A DNA stretch of 64,000 bases from Lentihominibacter hominis (GCF_014385065.1 NZ_JACRTA010000001.1:496001-560000), one strand, 5' to 3'; positions 45,526 to 54,635 are shown, counted from the stretch's first letter. Notes: generated by a model from the letters alone, not told the origin. Translations and numbers: made by a program.

Positions 45526-47016
45526 TTACTGTATATATATGGTCACATATCTTGCTCCCCAGCTTATACACTGACTCTGAGTATCCATATATATATCTAT
45601 GGTATTTCCCTTTATATTGCCGCCTGTATCCTCTGCACGTCTGGCTCCGACTCCTTCAATATACACATTTGATCCCAAAGGTATAACACTTGGATCCACT
45701 GCGATCTCTCCGACTCTCGCTCTGGTTCCCATAGCAGTTCTTCCTCCGCCGGTATAGGCATAAGCTTTGACTACAAGTTTTCGGCTGTAAGACTTACCGT
45801 CAAAACTTATTCTCGTTCCCTTCGCTATAACTTTATCTACAGCAGCAGTTACTGCAGTTCTCGAGATTTCCTTACGTGATGATTCCACTCCGTCTATATA
45901 AGTAACGCTGTACGTAACACTGTCTTTCCCTTCACTGCCTTCCGTTACCACTTTAGTTTTGCCTTCATCCAGAGAACTGTCATTCTTCTCCACAGTCTCA
46001 AAAGGAACAGTCTCCTCAACAATTTCCTCTTTGATAACAACTCTCTGCACGACAATTTCCATATCTTTAGTCAGCATAGAATCCATAGAAGGTGTGACAA
46101 TATCTTCTGCGCCTACCTTCACTCCGGCTTCCTTCAAAGCTTCATCTACAGTATTGGTAAGAGTTTTATATGATTTCGTCTCACCATCTGCCGTGACTTT
46201 AAAATCCGTGGCATGATCTATCTCTATCTCCATACCATCATGTATAAAAGCTGTAAGCGGCTCTGATATATAATCTTTATCATGAAACTCTATATCCTCT
46301 TTTTCCAGAAATGTCTCTACTGTATGAGCTTTACTTGAAAAAGTAAAATCTTCACCGTTTATTGTAGCATTTACTTCCCTGGGTATCATTGTCGTATATA
46401 TGAACACAACAGAAAGAAGTATAAAAAACGATGCTGCTATAGATCCCTGAAATAAATACTTCCTATAAAAAGGTGACTTTTTTTCACCCTGATTTTCCTC
46501 TCCTGTATCACAGGATAAGAGCTCATTCTCATCTTCCGGCAGCTCCGATTCTATCTCCGCAGCTTCGGTGCATACCCATACATTCTCTTCACCTTCAATC
46601 TCGTAATTACTTTCTTCCGCTTCGTCAATAGTTTCCTCTGTAATATCCGAAACATCAGCAATCTCAATTTTATCAGAAGACTTATCACATATCTCAACTT
46701 TTTTAGTTTCTTCAGACTTTATCGAAATCTCAGCATTATCAGCCTCTTCATCATAAGTTTCTTCTATGTATCTTTCCTCACCGCCGGCATCAGCCTCTGA
46801 TACAGCGATACGGCAAACTTCATCCCTTATATCCTCCGCATCATCTTGCACTCCAATTTCCAACTTATCCGTTATATCTACTGTAAGTTTCTGTTCTGTA
46901 TCTGTTTCATCAATTACGGCTTCAGCAAATACTTCATCTATGTCTAATCTGTCGTTAGTATGTATACGGACGTTTTTCTCTTCTTTTTCAAATACATCCC
47001 TGATATTTATTTTCAT
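45526..47016 (-). CDS. YabE-like G5/DUF348/3D-domain cell-wall protein
   Basis: The 496-residue protein has an unusual acidic N-terminal stretch of about 185 residues, presumably cytoplasmic, one membrane span at 189-211, two DUF348 (ubiquitin-like) repeats at about 215-325, a G5 domain at 330-405 and a C-terminal 3D domain (AYAYTGGGRTAMG and DTGGNIKGNTIDIYMDT) with the three aspartates. 3D-domain proteins are lytic-transglycosylase-like peptidoglycan enzymes (YabE, YocH, Rpf relatives) used in growth or resuscitation. The long acidic head is uncommon. It is convergent with the MATE gene. Confidence 0.92.
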   Translation of the reverse strand: MKINIRDVFEKEEKNVRIHTNDRLDIDEVFAEAVIDETDTEQKLTVDITDKLEIGVQDDAEDIRDEVCRIAVSEADAGGEERYIEETYDEEADNAEISIKSEETKKVEICDKSSDKIEIADVSDITEETIDEAEESNYEIEGEENVWVCTEAAEIESELPEDENELLSCDTGEENQGEKKSPFYRKYLFQGSIAASFFILLSVVFIYTTMIPREVNATINGEDFTFSSKAHTVETFLEKEDIEFHDKDYISEPLTAFIHDGMEIEIDHATDFKVTADGETKSYKTLTNTVDEALKEAGVKVGAEDIVTPSMDSMLTKDMEIVVQRVVIKEEIVEETVPFETVEKNDSSLDEGKTKVVTEGSEGKDSVTYSVTYIDGVESSRKEISRTAVTAAVDKVIAKGTRISFDGKSYSRKLVVKAYAYTGGGRTAMGTRARVGEIAVDPSVIPLGSNVYIEGVGARRAEDTGGNIKGNTIDIYMDTQSQCISWGARYVTIYIQ

Positions 47017-47074
47017 ACTATTCCCCCAACATAAATTTTATACGTATATATACATATGAATTTCATTGTAACAA

Positions 47075-47127
47075 AAAAAGAGCATTTGTCAAGTTTTGCG
47101 GCAACTTAACCTGTTAATGCTCTTTTT
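47075..47127 (-). terminator. Terminator after the PepV-like gene
   Basis: AAAAAGAGCATT and AATGCTCTTTTT arms with an internal AAGTT/AACTT stem, T-run on the minus strand. It lies between the peptidase stop and the YabE-like start. Confidence 0.85.
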
Positions 47128-47202
47128 CACTTCCATTTATTTGAATATTTATGAATAAAAATTTATTTTATTCTATATTATACCTAAATCACCTTTTTCT
47201 TC

Positions 47203-48627
47203 TTAATCAAGCTCTGATAATCTGTAAATAGCTTCAGCATATATCTTCGTAAGTTTCATCATATTCTCTACCGAAATCTTCTCATTTTTCTGATGCATCA
47301 AATCAGGATCACCGGGAAACTGCGCTCCGAAAGCAATGGTATTCTTCACAGCTCTCGCATAAGTTCCTCCGCCTATAACCAAGGGTTTTCTTCCATCACC
47401 CGTATATCTTCTGTAGATATCCACCAAAGTAATAACCAGCGGATCGTCATCCGGTACATATATAGGCTCCTGATGCTTTCCTTTTACTATTCCCAGATCA
47501 TAACCATCAAGAACTGCCATGATGCCTTCATATATCTGCTTATCATTGAAAGTAACAGGATATCTCACATTTATAGTAAGCTGGGCAGTTTTCCTGTCAG
47601 CTTCTATCATACCCACATTAAAAATAAGTTTACCTGAAGGTTCGTCTTCAAAGCCACAGCCTATACGTTCCCCATGAAAATCATATCCAATACACTTATT
47701 ATAAAAATTTATAAAATCATTAATGCTCTCATTGGCAAAATTAAGCTGACCAAGGAATTCCATCATTATAGAAATAGCATTTTTACCCTGCTGCGGTTTT
47801 GCACCGTGAGCAGATACCCCACGTGTTGTTATTTCAAAACTTTTCCCCGCTCCCTTACAATTTATCTTGCAATCTCTTTTATCACGAAACTCTGCAACCT
47901 TCTGTTTTATTTTATCATACCCTGCTCCCGAACTGTCATACAAGACCGCCCGCGCAAAATCTGCCACAGAGTTTGCTGCCGTCCCGCCTTTAACAGAACT
48001 AAGCTCAAGGCCCTTTTCTCCAAAACTGTCAAACTTTTTAACTATATCAAAAACGATAATACCCATCTCGCCATGAATAGCAGGAAAATCCCCGTCAGGA
48101 GTAAAACCCATATCAGGCACACTGTGCACATGACTAAGATAATACTCCATACCATCCCAGTTAGTCTCCTCATCAAGCCCAAGTATAAGCCTTATAGTCC
48201 TTTTCGGTTTATACCCACATTCTTTCAAAGCTTTCATAGCATAAAAAGAAGCTATTACCGGTCCTTTATCATCTGTAGCTCCCCTTCCGCAGATATAACC
48301 GTCTGTTATCTCTCCTCCATAAGGATCAAAATCCCATCCATCGCCTTCCGGCACAACATCAAGATGTCCTATTACTCCAACTATACCTTCATCTGTACCA
48401 TCGAAATCTATATGCCCGCCGTAATTATCAGCATTATAGACCCCAAAACCTTCTTTTTCTGCCATATCAAGCATATACTTAAAAGCCTCATGAACTTTTT
48501 CCCCAAAAGGTTTATCTCCTGACGCATCTGATACCACACTTGGTATAGATATAAGATCAGACAGAGACATGAACATCTCTGTCTGATTTTTATTTATTTT
48601 TTCACCGACATTCTTTAACAGTGTCAT
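47203..48627 (-). CDS. M20-family dipeptidase (PepV-like)
   Basis: The 474-residue enzyme is a full-length M20 (DapE/ArgE/PepV) zinc peptidase. Metal ligands: His in VIGHLDVVPEGDGWD, the Asp in GRGATDDKGP and Glu in LGLDEETNWDG; the lid domain lies between about 180 and 320 and a final histidine in GDPDLMHQKNE. PepV cleaves dipeptides in the cytoplasm, fitting peptide fermentation. It starts 3 bp after the NFU gene stop, so they are cotranscribed. Confidence 0.93.
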   Translation of the reverse strand: MTLLKNVGEKINKNQTEMFMSLSDLISIPSVVSDASGDKPFGEKVHEAFKYMLDMAEKEGFGVYNADNYGGHIDFDGTDEGIVGVIGHLDVVPEGDGWDFDPYGGEITDGYICGRGATDDKGPVIASFYAMKALKECGYKPKRTIRLILGLDEETNWDGMEYYLSHVHSVPDMGFTPDGDFPAIHGEMGIIVFDIVKKFDSFGEKGLELSSVKGGTAANSVADFARAVLYDSSGAGYDKIKQKVAEFRDKRDCKINCKGAGKSFEITTRGVSAHGAKPQQGKNAISIMMEFLGQLNFANESINDFINFYNKCIGYDFHGERIGCGFEDEPSGKLIFNVGMIEADRKTAQLTINVRYPVTFNDKQIYEGIMAVLDGYDLGIVKGKHQEPIYVPDDDPLVITLVDIYRRYTGDGRKPLVIGGGTYARAVKNTIAFGAQFPGDPDLMHQKNEKISVENMMKLTKIYAEAIYRLSELD

Positions 48628-48630
48628 ATT

Positions 48631-48855
48631 TTACAGTACCGCCTCTACTCCTGCAATTTCAGGATAACTTTCTTTTAATATTTTTTCAACTACTCCCTTT
48701 ATGGTCATCTGTGCGCCCGGGCATCCTGCACAATGTCCCTGCAGCCTTACCTTTACTACATTATCGTCAGTATACTCTACAAATTCGATATCTCCGCCGT
48801 CTCTCTGAAGAAAAGGTCTTATTTGATCTAAAGCATCTTTAATTTTCTGTTCCAT
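48631..48855 (-). CDS. NFU-type Fe-S scaffold protein
   Basis: A 74-residue NifU C-terminal domain: the paired cysteines of GHCAGCPGAQ (Cys42, Cys45) bind a [4Fe-4S] cluster for delivery to client proteins. Full length for stand-alone NFU proteins. Start at 48855, followed directly by the dipeptidase gene. Iron-sulfur delivery is likely important in an anaerobe with many Fe-S enzymes. Confidence 0.95.
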   Translation of the reverse strand: MEQKIKDALDQIRPFLQRDGGDIEFVEYTDDNVVKVRLQGHCAGCPGAQMTIKGVVEKILKESYPEIAGVEAVL

Positions 48856-48962
48856 TTTAACTCTCCTTTATTGTTCATAATAACGCCGGAAACCCGGCGA
48901 AGCTGACTTTTTTATTATTCACATATCTAAACAATATATGACACTCTCTTTCATTATTCCTT

Positions 48963-50168
48963 CTATAGCGGCTCCATCGTATATAAAGAAATAATCTCGT
49001 CATTCTTCCACGTACTTATATATGCAGTTTTTATCGGATCTCCGCTTGTATTAAAAGTTATCGTCCCCGATGCGCCCTGAAATTCATTTTGGCTTTTAAG
49101 AATTTCTTTTATCTCTTCACCCGTCGCATCGTCATCCGCTTTATCTATAGCATCAAGGGCTATGACATAAGCATCATATCCAAGGGCTACCGAATCTTCA
49201 GGAACACTGTCTTCACCATATTTCTCATGATAAGCTTTCAAAAACTTTTCCGCCTCTTTATTTACTGTTTCTTCTGCTGAATAAAAATTTACAAAAGCAG
49301 TATTTGTCTCTGTAGCGGCCCCCTTCGTAAGAGATTTAAATTTCTTGTCGCTCCATTCCTTATCGCCGAGAAACATAACCTCTATCCCCATCTTATTAGC
49401 CTGCTTTATTATATTAGCACAGTCCGTGACATCTCCCGGAAGCAGAACACTTTTTACGCCTGACTTTTCTACAGCTTCCAACTGTTTCTCAAAATTTTTA
49501 GCCCCGGGTTTATAGTCTTCATATACTGTTATAGCATCTTCATTATCCGTCTCGGCTTTTATTCTGTCAGTAAAGGCCGTTGCCATGGCCATAGCCGCAT
49601 CATCACCCTCAGGCAACAACACACCGGCTGTAACTTCCTTTTTTTGCTCCAACACATATCTGGCAAGAATATCTCCCTGATTTGAATCCACATAACAAAC
49701 TCTGAAATAATAATCGTTATTACTGGTAACCAGCGGGTTAGTATTTGTCACAGCAATAGCCGGTATCTTAGCATCTCTTATGTAATCGCCGGCCACCATA
49801 GAATACACGCTTCCATAACTGCCCAATATAACAGTAGGCTTTTTCAATATCAGTTCCTTAATGGCTGTCTCTGCCGCATTGATATCCGAAGCGTTATCCG
49901 CATATTCAAGCTCTACAAATTTTCCGTTTACAGTAGGATACATCTCGTGAGCCAGTTCTATACCCTTGACCTCAAGTTCTCCATGTTGGCTGTCAACTCC
50001 AGTTATAGGTTCATATACTCCGATCTGAATCGTCGCCTTATTATCTTCAGGCTTATCTATAAAGGCCGCCTTAAAATTATCAAACGTCGTACATCCGGCA
50101 AAAACTGTTACAGATAAAATCATTAGTAAAATTATTGCTGTCACTTTATATATTTTCACGGTATTCAC
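48963..50168 (-). CDS. LivJ-like ABC substrate-binding lipoprotein (branched-chain amino acid type)
   Basis: The 401-residue protein begins with a lipoprotein signal, hydrophobic core to VFAGC near residue 26, followed by a Leu/Ile/Val-binding (type I periplasmic) fold: IQIGVYEPITGVDSQHG, AVTNTNPLV, then AYVIALDAIDKA near 340. It would bind an amino acid or peptide outside the membrane. The permease and ATPase genes are not adjacent, so its transporter lies elsewhere or it has a sensing role. It has a minus-strand promoter opposite rubrerythrin. Confidence 0.9.
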   Translation of the reverse strand: MNTVKIYKVTAIILLMILSVTVFAGCTTFDNFKAAFIDKPEDNKATIQIGVYEPITGVDSQHGELEVKGIELAHEMYPTVNGKFVELEYADNASDINAAETAIKELILKKPTVILGSYGSVYSMVAGDYIRDAKIPAIAVTNTNPLVTSNNDYYFRVCYVDSNQGDILARYVLEQKKEVTAGVLLPEGDDAAMAMATAFTDRIKAETDNEDAITVYEDYKPGAKNFEKQLEAVEKSGVKSVLLPGDVTDCANIIKQANKMGIEVMFLGDKEWSDKKFKSLTKGAATETNTAFVNFYSAEETVNKEAEKFLKAYHEKYGEDSVPEDSVALGYDAYVIALDAIDKADDDATGEEIKEILKSQNEFQGASGTITFNTSGDPIKTAYISTWKNDEIISLYTMEPL

Positions 50169-50277
50169 CTTTCCACACTATTACTGTCCATGATTATTAG
50201 TTATTATAACACGACGTCTCTATCTAGGTAAAGTGTAAAGCTGGTGTACTTTTTTTGCATTATTTTAGCAAAAAGTA

Positions 50278-50306
50278 TTGCATTCTTTACCAAAATAGTA
50301 TATTAT
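50278..50306 (+). promoter_or_regulatory. Sigma-A-like promoter for rubrerythrin
   Basis: TTGCAT (50278-50283) and TATTAT (50301-50306), 17-bp spacing, 57 bp before the start codon. Confidence 0.7.
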
Positions 50307-50363
50307 ACAAGAACAGCAAATGAAAATAATAATTAATTGAAAAATCAAAAGGAGGAGATCAAT

Positions 50364-50906
50364 ATGAAATGGGTATGTTCAGTATGCGGTTACACTCATG
50401 AAGGACCTGAACCACCGGAGAAATGTCCACAGTGCGGAGTTCCTGCGGATAAATTTAATGCAGTTGAAGACGGAGAAATTGAATTCGTCGATGATCACGT
50501 AGTAGGTGTAGCGCAGGGTGTTGATCCGGAGATCATCCAGGGATTAAGGGATAATTTTAACGGCGAATGTTCAGAAGTAGGTATGTATCTTGCTATGGCA
50601 CGAGTAGCTCACAGAGAGGGTTATCCTGAGATCGGACTCTATTGGGAAAAGGCGGCATGGGAAGAAGCCGAACACGCTGCCAAGTTTGCAGAGCTCTTAG
50701 GAGAAGTGGTAACCGATTCCACTAAGAAAAACCTTGAAATGAGAGTTGATGCGGAAGCAGGCGCTTGTGCCGGAAAGAAAGAGCTTGCAACAAAAGCTAA
50801 ACAGCAAAATCTGGATGCCATCCACGACACTGTTCATGAAATGGCCAAGGATGAGGCAAGACACGGCAGAGCATTTCAGGGACTACTTAAGAGATATTTC
50901 GGTTAG
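50364..50906 (+). CDS. Reverse rubrerythrin / NADH peroxidase (N-terminal rubredoxin, C-terminal diiron)
   Basis: The 180-residue protein starts at ATG 50364 ([20 protein letters not shown] upstream). Cys5, Cys8, Cys21 and Cys24 form an N-terminal rubredoxin iron site, followed by a ferritin-like diiron domain with E..H motifs such as [10 protein letters not shown] and [10 protein letters not shown]. The rubredoxin-first order marks the reverse rubrerythrins of anaerobes, which reduce hydrogen peroxide and oxygen. Monocistronic, with its own promoter and terminator. Confidence 0.95.
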   Translation: MKWVCSVCGYTHEGPEPPEKCPQCGVPADKFNAVEDGEIEFVDDHVVGVAQGVDPEIIQGLRDNFNGECSEVGMYLAMARVAHREGYPEIGLYWEKAAWEEAEHAAKFAELLGEVVTDSTKKNLEMRVDAEAGACAGKKELATKAKQQNLDAIHDTVHEMAKDEARHGRAFQGLLKRYFG

Positions 50907-50936
50907 TATACAACATCTTCATAATTTACAACATAA

Positions 50937-50973
50937 AAAAGAAGCTGTCCCTTATTACAGGTCAGCTTCTTTT
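50937..50973. terminator. Terminator between rubrerythrin and glnQ-like gene
   Basis: AAAAGAAGCTG and CAGCTTCTTTT arms around a 15-base loop; A- and T-runs serve both convergent genes. Confidence 0.85.
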
Positions 50974-50976
50974 GCT

Positions 50977-51699
50977 TTACAGAACTTTACTTAAAAAGCT
51001 CTGAGTTCTCTCATTTTTAGGATTATTGAAAAGTTCCTCAGGAGTCCCTTGTTCCATTATAACTCCCTGGTCTATAAATAAAACTCTATCTGCAACCTCT
51101 CTGGCAAAACCCATCTCATGAGTAACAATAACCATAGTCATACCGTTTTCTGCCAGAGCTTTCATAACATTAAGTACTTCTCCCACCATTTCAGGATCCA
51201 GAGCTGAAGTAGGTTCATCGAACAGCATAACTTCCGGTTCCATAGCCAGAGCTCTTGCTATAGCTACTCTTTGCTTCTGTCCCCCCGAAAGAGATGCTGG
51301 ATATGCATCAGCCTTATCCGACAGGCCAACCATTTCAAGAATTCTCCTGGCACTGTTCTCAGCCGCTGATCTACTGATACCTTTAACCTTAACAGGCGCA
51401 AGCGTTACATTATCAAGAACAGTCATATGAGGAAACAAATTAAAATTTTGAAATACCATTCCGAGTTTTTCTCTTATCTGATCAATATCTACTCCGGGGA
51501 CATTTATCTTCTCACCATCAATAAAAACTTCACCGCCTGTAGGTTCTTCAAGAAGATTGAGACATCTGAGAAATGTACTTTTTCCGGAACCCGAAGGCCC
51601 TATCACACAAACAACTTCTTTTTCCTTTACAGTTTCACTTATTCCACGAAGAACACGCAATTTTCCAAAAGACTTTTCTAAATTTTTAACTTCTATCAC
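50977..51699 (-). CDS. glnQ: Polar amino acid ABC transporter ATP-binding protein
   Basis: The 240-residue protein has Walker [10 protein letters not shown] (33-41), signature [15 protein letters not shown], Walker [13 protein letters not shown] and the switch His in [10 protein letters not shown]; GlnQ/HisP length and motifs. It energises the adjacent permease for uptake of a polar amino acid. It overlaps the permease by 14 bp. Substrate (glutamine, cystine or other) is not determined. Confidence 0.95.
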   Translation of the reverse strand: MIEVKNLEKSFGKLRVLRGISETVKEKEVVCVIGPSGSGKSTFLRCLNLLEEPTGGEVFIDGEKINVPGVDIDQIREKLGMVFQNFNLFPHMTVLDNVTLAPVKVKGISRSAAENSARRILEMVGLSDKADAYPASLSGGQKQRVAIARALAMEPEVMLFDEPTSALDPEMVGEVLNVMKALAENGMTMVIVTHEMGFAREVADRVLFIDQGVIMEQGTPEELFNNPKNERTQSFLSKVL

Positions 51700-52360
51700 T
51701 TTGCGCCAGCCTCCTCTCTATGTATGCCACCAATCTTGACAGCGTAAGCGTCATAACCAGGTATACGATGGCAACACCTATATAAGCTTGAAATGACAAA
51801 AACGAAGATGAAGCCCACAAGGTGCCTCTTCTGGTTATCTCAACTATACCGGCCACAGACAAAATCGAAGTTTCCTTTATAAGTGTTACAAACTCGTTTC
51901 CCAGCGCCGGAACTATTATTTTGAATGCCTGAGGAACGATTATATATCTCATAGTTTGTCCGCTGCTCAGCCCTAAAGACCTCGCAGCTTCCGTCTGGCC
52001 TATATCCACAGCCTGAAGACCGCTTCGTATAATCTCTGCCATGTAAGCCGAGCTGTTTACTCCGCACGCTATGAATCCCACTATTATCATATGCTCCCAG
52101 TTAAACTGTATCCCCATAGTGGATTTTATAAGTTGTGGAACGCCATAAGCTAATATCAGAACCTGAACGAGCAAAGGTGTCCCTCTCAAAATATCTACAT
52201 ATATTGTCGCCAATCCTCTGAGTACTTTAAATTTCGACCGTTTTGCTATAGCAACAAAGAGCCCTATTATCAAACCTCCGATTATGGCTACAAACGATAT
52301 GGTGATGGTGACCGGGATACCTCTCGCTGCTACAACTATACCCTGCAAATACTCCGCCAA
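51686..52360 (-). CDS. Polar amino acid ABC transporter permease
   Basis: The 224-residue protein is a HisM/GlnP-type permease with five predicted spans; the start [27 protein letters not shown] and [22 protein letters not shown] (EAA loop) are diagnostic. It forms the membrane channel for the neighbouring ATPase and binding protein. The substrate-binding protein gene upstream is separated by a terminator, which may let it be expressed at a higher level. Confidence 0.95.
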   Translation of the reverse strand: MAEYLQGIVVAARGIPVTITISFVAIIGGLIIGLFVAIAKRSKFKVLRGLATIYVDILRGTPLLVQVLILAYGVPQLIKSTMGIQFNWEHMIIVGFIACGVNSSAYMAEIIRSGLQAVDIGQTEAARSLGLSSGQTMRYIIVPQAFKIIVPALGNEFVTLIKETSILSVAGIVEITRRGTLWASSSFLSFQAYIGVAIVYLVMTLTLSRLVAYIERRLAQSDRS

Positions 52361-52471
52361 GCTAACGCCTCCTTTAAAAGTTAAAAAGCCGGTTCTGCCA
52401 TCTGATTCGGCAGCAGACTTTTTGAAGCTTTGAAAATATCAAAAATGATATCTCCTGTATGATAAAAAAAA

Positions 52472-52503
52472 CGACCTTTGGCTGAACCGACAGCCAAAGG
52501 TCG
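52472..52503 (-). terminator. Attenuating terminator between binding-protein and permease genes
   Basis: A perfect 13-bp stem (CGACCTTTGGCTG and complement) with loop AACCGA and a T-run on the minus strand. Partial read-through would give excess binding protein over permease and ATPase. Confidence 0.9.
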
Positions 52504-52542
52504 ACTGAAAATCCTTTTTATAATTTCCGTTTTACAGCCTTG

Positions 52543-53316
52543 CTATTTATTGAACCATTCATCTACAAGTTCATCAAATGTTCCGTCTTCTTTGATATTT
52601 TTAAGACCTGCATTAATCTTTTCCAAAAGCTCATCATTACCTTTTTGTACCGCAAATCCATAATTTTCAGCATTAAGAGCATCTCCGACCATTTTAATCT
52701 TGTCAGTCTGTTTCTTCATATAAGCCTCTGTTACAGGTTTATCATTAATAACAGCGGCAACATCTCCATTGATAAGCTGCATCATAACTGTGTCAAGACC
52801 ATCTAATATTACAGCTTCCTTTATCTTGCCTTCTTCTTTAAGTTCCTTTACCTTCTCAGCTCCTGTAGTTCCTGTCTGAGCCGCAACCTTCATGTCAGAA
52901 GTAAGATCATCTATACTTTTTATAGTATCATTGTCCACTGTTACAGCAACATATAGCTGAGATTCATAGTATGCATCACTGAAATCCACTTCTTTCTGCC
53001 TTTCAGGATCATCTTTGTTCATACCTGCTGCGACGATATCGATATTCCCGGCTTTCAAAGCAGGCACAAGCCCGTCAAATGACAGATTTTCAAACTCAAC
53101 GTCAAAGCCCTGATCTTCTCCGATAGCTTTTATAAGATCCATATCAAGTCCTACGATATTCTGCTCGTCATCAGTAGTATCAAACGGTGGGAATGTAGGT
53201 TCAGTTCCAACTTTGTATACTACTGTATCTCCGCTCTCCTTATCACTGCCGCCGCATGCTGACAGAGAAAAAGCGAGAACCATAACAAGCAAAACCGCCA
53301 TTATACTTTTTTTCAT
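52543..53316 (-). CDS. Polar amino acid ABC transporter substrate-binding lipoprotein
   Basis: The 257-residue protein has a lipoprotein signal ending LSACGG (cysteine near residue 21) and a type II bilobed binding fold: YKVGTEPTFPPFDTTD, IVGLDMDLIKAIGE and NIDIVAAGMNKDDPER. It captures a polar amino acid (Arg, Gln, Lys or cystine class) outside the membrane. It is the first gene of the operon with permease and ATPase. Ligand cannot be assigned. Confidence 0.94.
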   Translation of the reverse strand: MKKSIMAVLLVMVLAFSLSACGGSDKESGDTVVYKVGTEPTFPPFDTTDDEQNIVGLDMDLIKAIGEDQGFDVEFENLSFDGLVPALKAGNIDIVAAGMNKDDPERQKEVDFSDAYYESQLYVAVTVDNDTIKSIDDLTSDMKVAAQTGTTGAEKVKELKEEGKIKEAVILDGLDTVMMQLINGDVAAVINDKPVTEAYMKKQTDKIKMVGDALNAENYGFAVQKGNDELLEKINAGLKNIKEDGTFDELVDEWFNK

Positions 53317-53427
53317 CTTTAGTTCTCCTTCTACATATTTTTCGTATTATTTACATTACCTTATAATTATACACATATTAAGAATAATATTCAAGAATTA
53401 ATTATATCCGTTTCCCCCGCCTTGATA

Positions 53428-53985
53428 TCACATTGTTTTAAACATATCCCTCATAAATTTCAAAGCATCGGAAAACCCCCTGTGATACGCAGCTTTGCCG
53501 TATTCCGCTCCTTTTTCCGTTTTCATAAACAGCACGTCTTCTATCATCTCCCACTGTTCTGAGGTGAAATTTTCCTTATCTAAACCGCTTACCTTTTCAT
53601 CTGTCTTATCACGATACGTTTTCTCTATATCCGGTTTCTTTTTTCTCTCAGAAATATTTAAAATACTCTCCATATCTCCATCAGAGTGCTTCTTATATCC
53701 CTGATCCATATTCTTATACAGCTGGAATCCAGCCATCACCCCCGACTCAAAATACACATAGTCATGTATCGCCGCAAAATCCGTTATTATGTTGAGAAGC
53801 TCATCATCATTCCTGTCAAGCTCCGGGTACTTACGTTCCAGCTCCAGCAATATATCGTCGTAGGACTCTTCGATCTTGCGGTCATAATTATCTACCATTT
53901 CTCCTCCAGAATCCGTACCGTAAATCAAAAATGCCATCAGATTTTCGATTTTTATCTTTTCAAACAGTCCCTTTAGTTCTGACAT
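53428..53985 (-). CDS. Protein of unknown function, two-copy repeat architecture (DUF6809-like)
   Basis: The 185-residue acidic, soluble protein has no signal peptide or catalytic motif I know. Two similar helical blocks, ITDFAAIHDYVYFESGVMAGFQLY near 66-89 and a later one with GKAAYHRGFSDALKFM near 162-177, suggest internal duplication; the pattern faintly resembles DUF6809 proteins. Start 53985 follows GAGGAGAG. It lies opposite two small XRE-like genes across a spacer and could be regulated by or associated with them. Assignment is uncertain. Confidence 0.6.
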   Translation of the reverse strand: MSELKGLFEKIKIENLMAFLIYGTDSGGEMVDNYDRKIEESYDDILLELERKYPELDRNDDELLNIITDFAAIHDYVYFESGVMAGFQLYKNMDQGYKKHSDGDMESILNISERKKKPDIEKTYRDKTDEKVSGLDKENFTSEQWEMIEDVLFMKTEKGAEYGKAAYHRGFSDALKFMRDMFKTM

Positions 53986-54045
53986 TATCTCTCCTCTTTT
54001 CCGGAAAATTTCCCTATATAATGCAAATGCCGCGGATATCTCATT

Positions 54046-54093
54046 ATACTCGAATATTCATACATTTTCAATATCCGAGCATAAGTTTACAAT
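54046..54093 (+). promoter_or_regulatory. Promoter and operator of the first XRE microregulator
   Basis: TTTTCA (54065-54070), 17 bp, TACAAT (54088-54093). Overlapping it is an inverted repeat ATACTCGAATATT (54046-54058) and AATATCCGAGCAT (54070-54082), matching at 11 of 13 positions. A very similar arrangement lies before the second XRE gene. Confidence 0.65.
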
Positions 54094-54125
54094 TATTTAA
54101 AAGCTACATGGAAAGGGAAACAATT

Positions 54126-54329
54126 ATGATTAGCTATGCTCCACTATTCAAAACCATGTCTGAAAAGAACATGTCTTCTTATGCTCTTTTCAAAAACGGC
54201 TTTTCAAAAGCCACTTATTATTCCATTCAAAAAGGAAACAGTGTCAGTACCAACACCATAAATCAATTATGCAAGATACTGGACTGTTCGGTTTCCGATG
54301 TCATGGAATACATAGATACCGACCAGTGA
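54126..54329 (+). CDS. Small XRE/Cro-type helix-turn-helix protein (first paralog)
   Basis: A 67-residue single-domain DNA-binding protein of the HTH_26 type: residues 5-60 cover helices with KATYYSIQKGNSVSTNTINQL at the recognition helix and LDCSVSDVMEY at the end. About 72% identical to the next gene. Start ATG 54126 follows AAAGGG; a longer frame reading from 53931 would require an unlikely extension. Preceded by a promoter with an inverted repeat that may be its operator. Confidence 0.8.
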   Translation: MISYAPLFKTMSEKNMSSYALFKNGFSKATYYSIQKGNSVSTNTINQLCKILDCSVSDVMEYIDTDQ

Positions 54330-54335
54330 GAATTC

Positions 54336-54394
54336 ATTCGGAATATATGCGTGTATTTTCGTACATGTTTAATTTCCGAGTATACGGTTATAAT
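54336..54394 (+). promoter_or_regulatory. Promoter and operator of the second XRE microregulator
   Basis: TGTTTA (54366-54371), 17 bp, TATAAT (54389-54394). An ATTCGGAAT arm (54336-54344) and ATTTCCGAGT (54372-54381) form an imperfect inverted repeat with the same TCCGAG core as the first XRE promoter; TACAT..TTCAAT..TCCGAG..ATA..G..TTA..AAT is shared over about 35 bp. Confidence 0.65.
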
Positions 54395-54413
54395 AAACTC
54401 ATGAGGTGTATCT

Positions 54414-54635
54414 ATGATTAGTTATAAACCATTATTTAAAACTATGCAAGAAAAAAACGTCAGTTCTTATGAACTTGCAAAACGTGGATTCTCACGTTCC
54501 ACATATTACGCAATAAAACACGGAAAGAGCGTCACAACCAATACGGTATCTCAGTTATGCTCTATTTTGGAATGCGGAGTATCTGATGTGATGGAGTACA
54601 TCGATGAATGTGATGATGACGAGTCTGATAAATAG
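54414..54635 (+). CDS. Small XRE/Cro-type helix-turn-helix protein (second paralog)
   Basis: The 73-residue protein closely matches the first XRE gene over about 64 residues and adds an acidic tail, ECDDDESDK. GAGGTG precedes ATG 54414. Same fold and likely same operator; tandem duplication is inferred. Both are upstream of a symporter/amidohydrolase operon and could regulate it. Confidence 0.8.
   Translation: MISYKPLFKTMQEKNVSSYELAKRGFSRSTYYAIKHGKSVTTNTVSQLCSILECGVSDVMEYIDECDDDESDK

Noticed and set aside
47674..48522. A 282-codon open frame antisense to the PepV-like gene.
   Set aside because: Shadow of the real peptidase frame, with low-complexity basic composition and no start signal.
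48883..48915. Hairpin CGCCGG..CCGGCG upstream of the NFU gene as a riboswitch.
   Set aside because: Only a short stem with no conserved aptamer elements; may be part of a terminator for the LivJ-like gene but lacks a minus-strand T-run.
53931..54329. Longer version of the first XRE gene starting at 53931.
   Set aside because: Its first 65 codons overlap the divergent gene and lack similarity to the paralog; ATG 54126 has matching length and a ribosome binding site.
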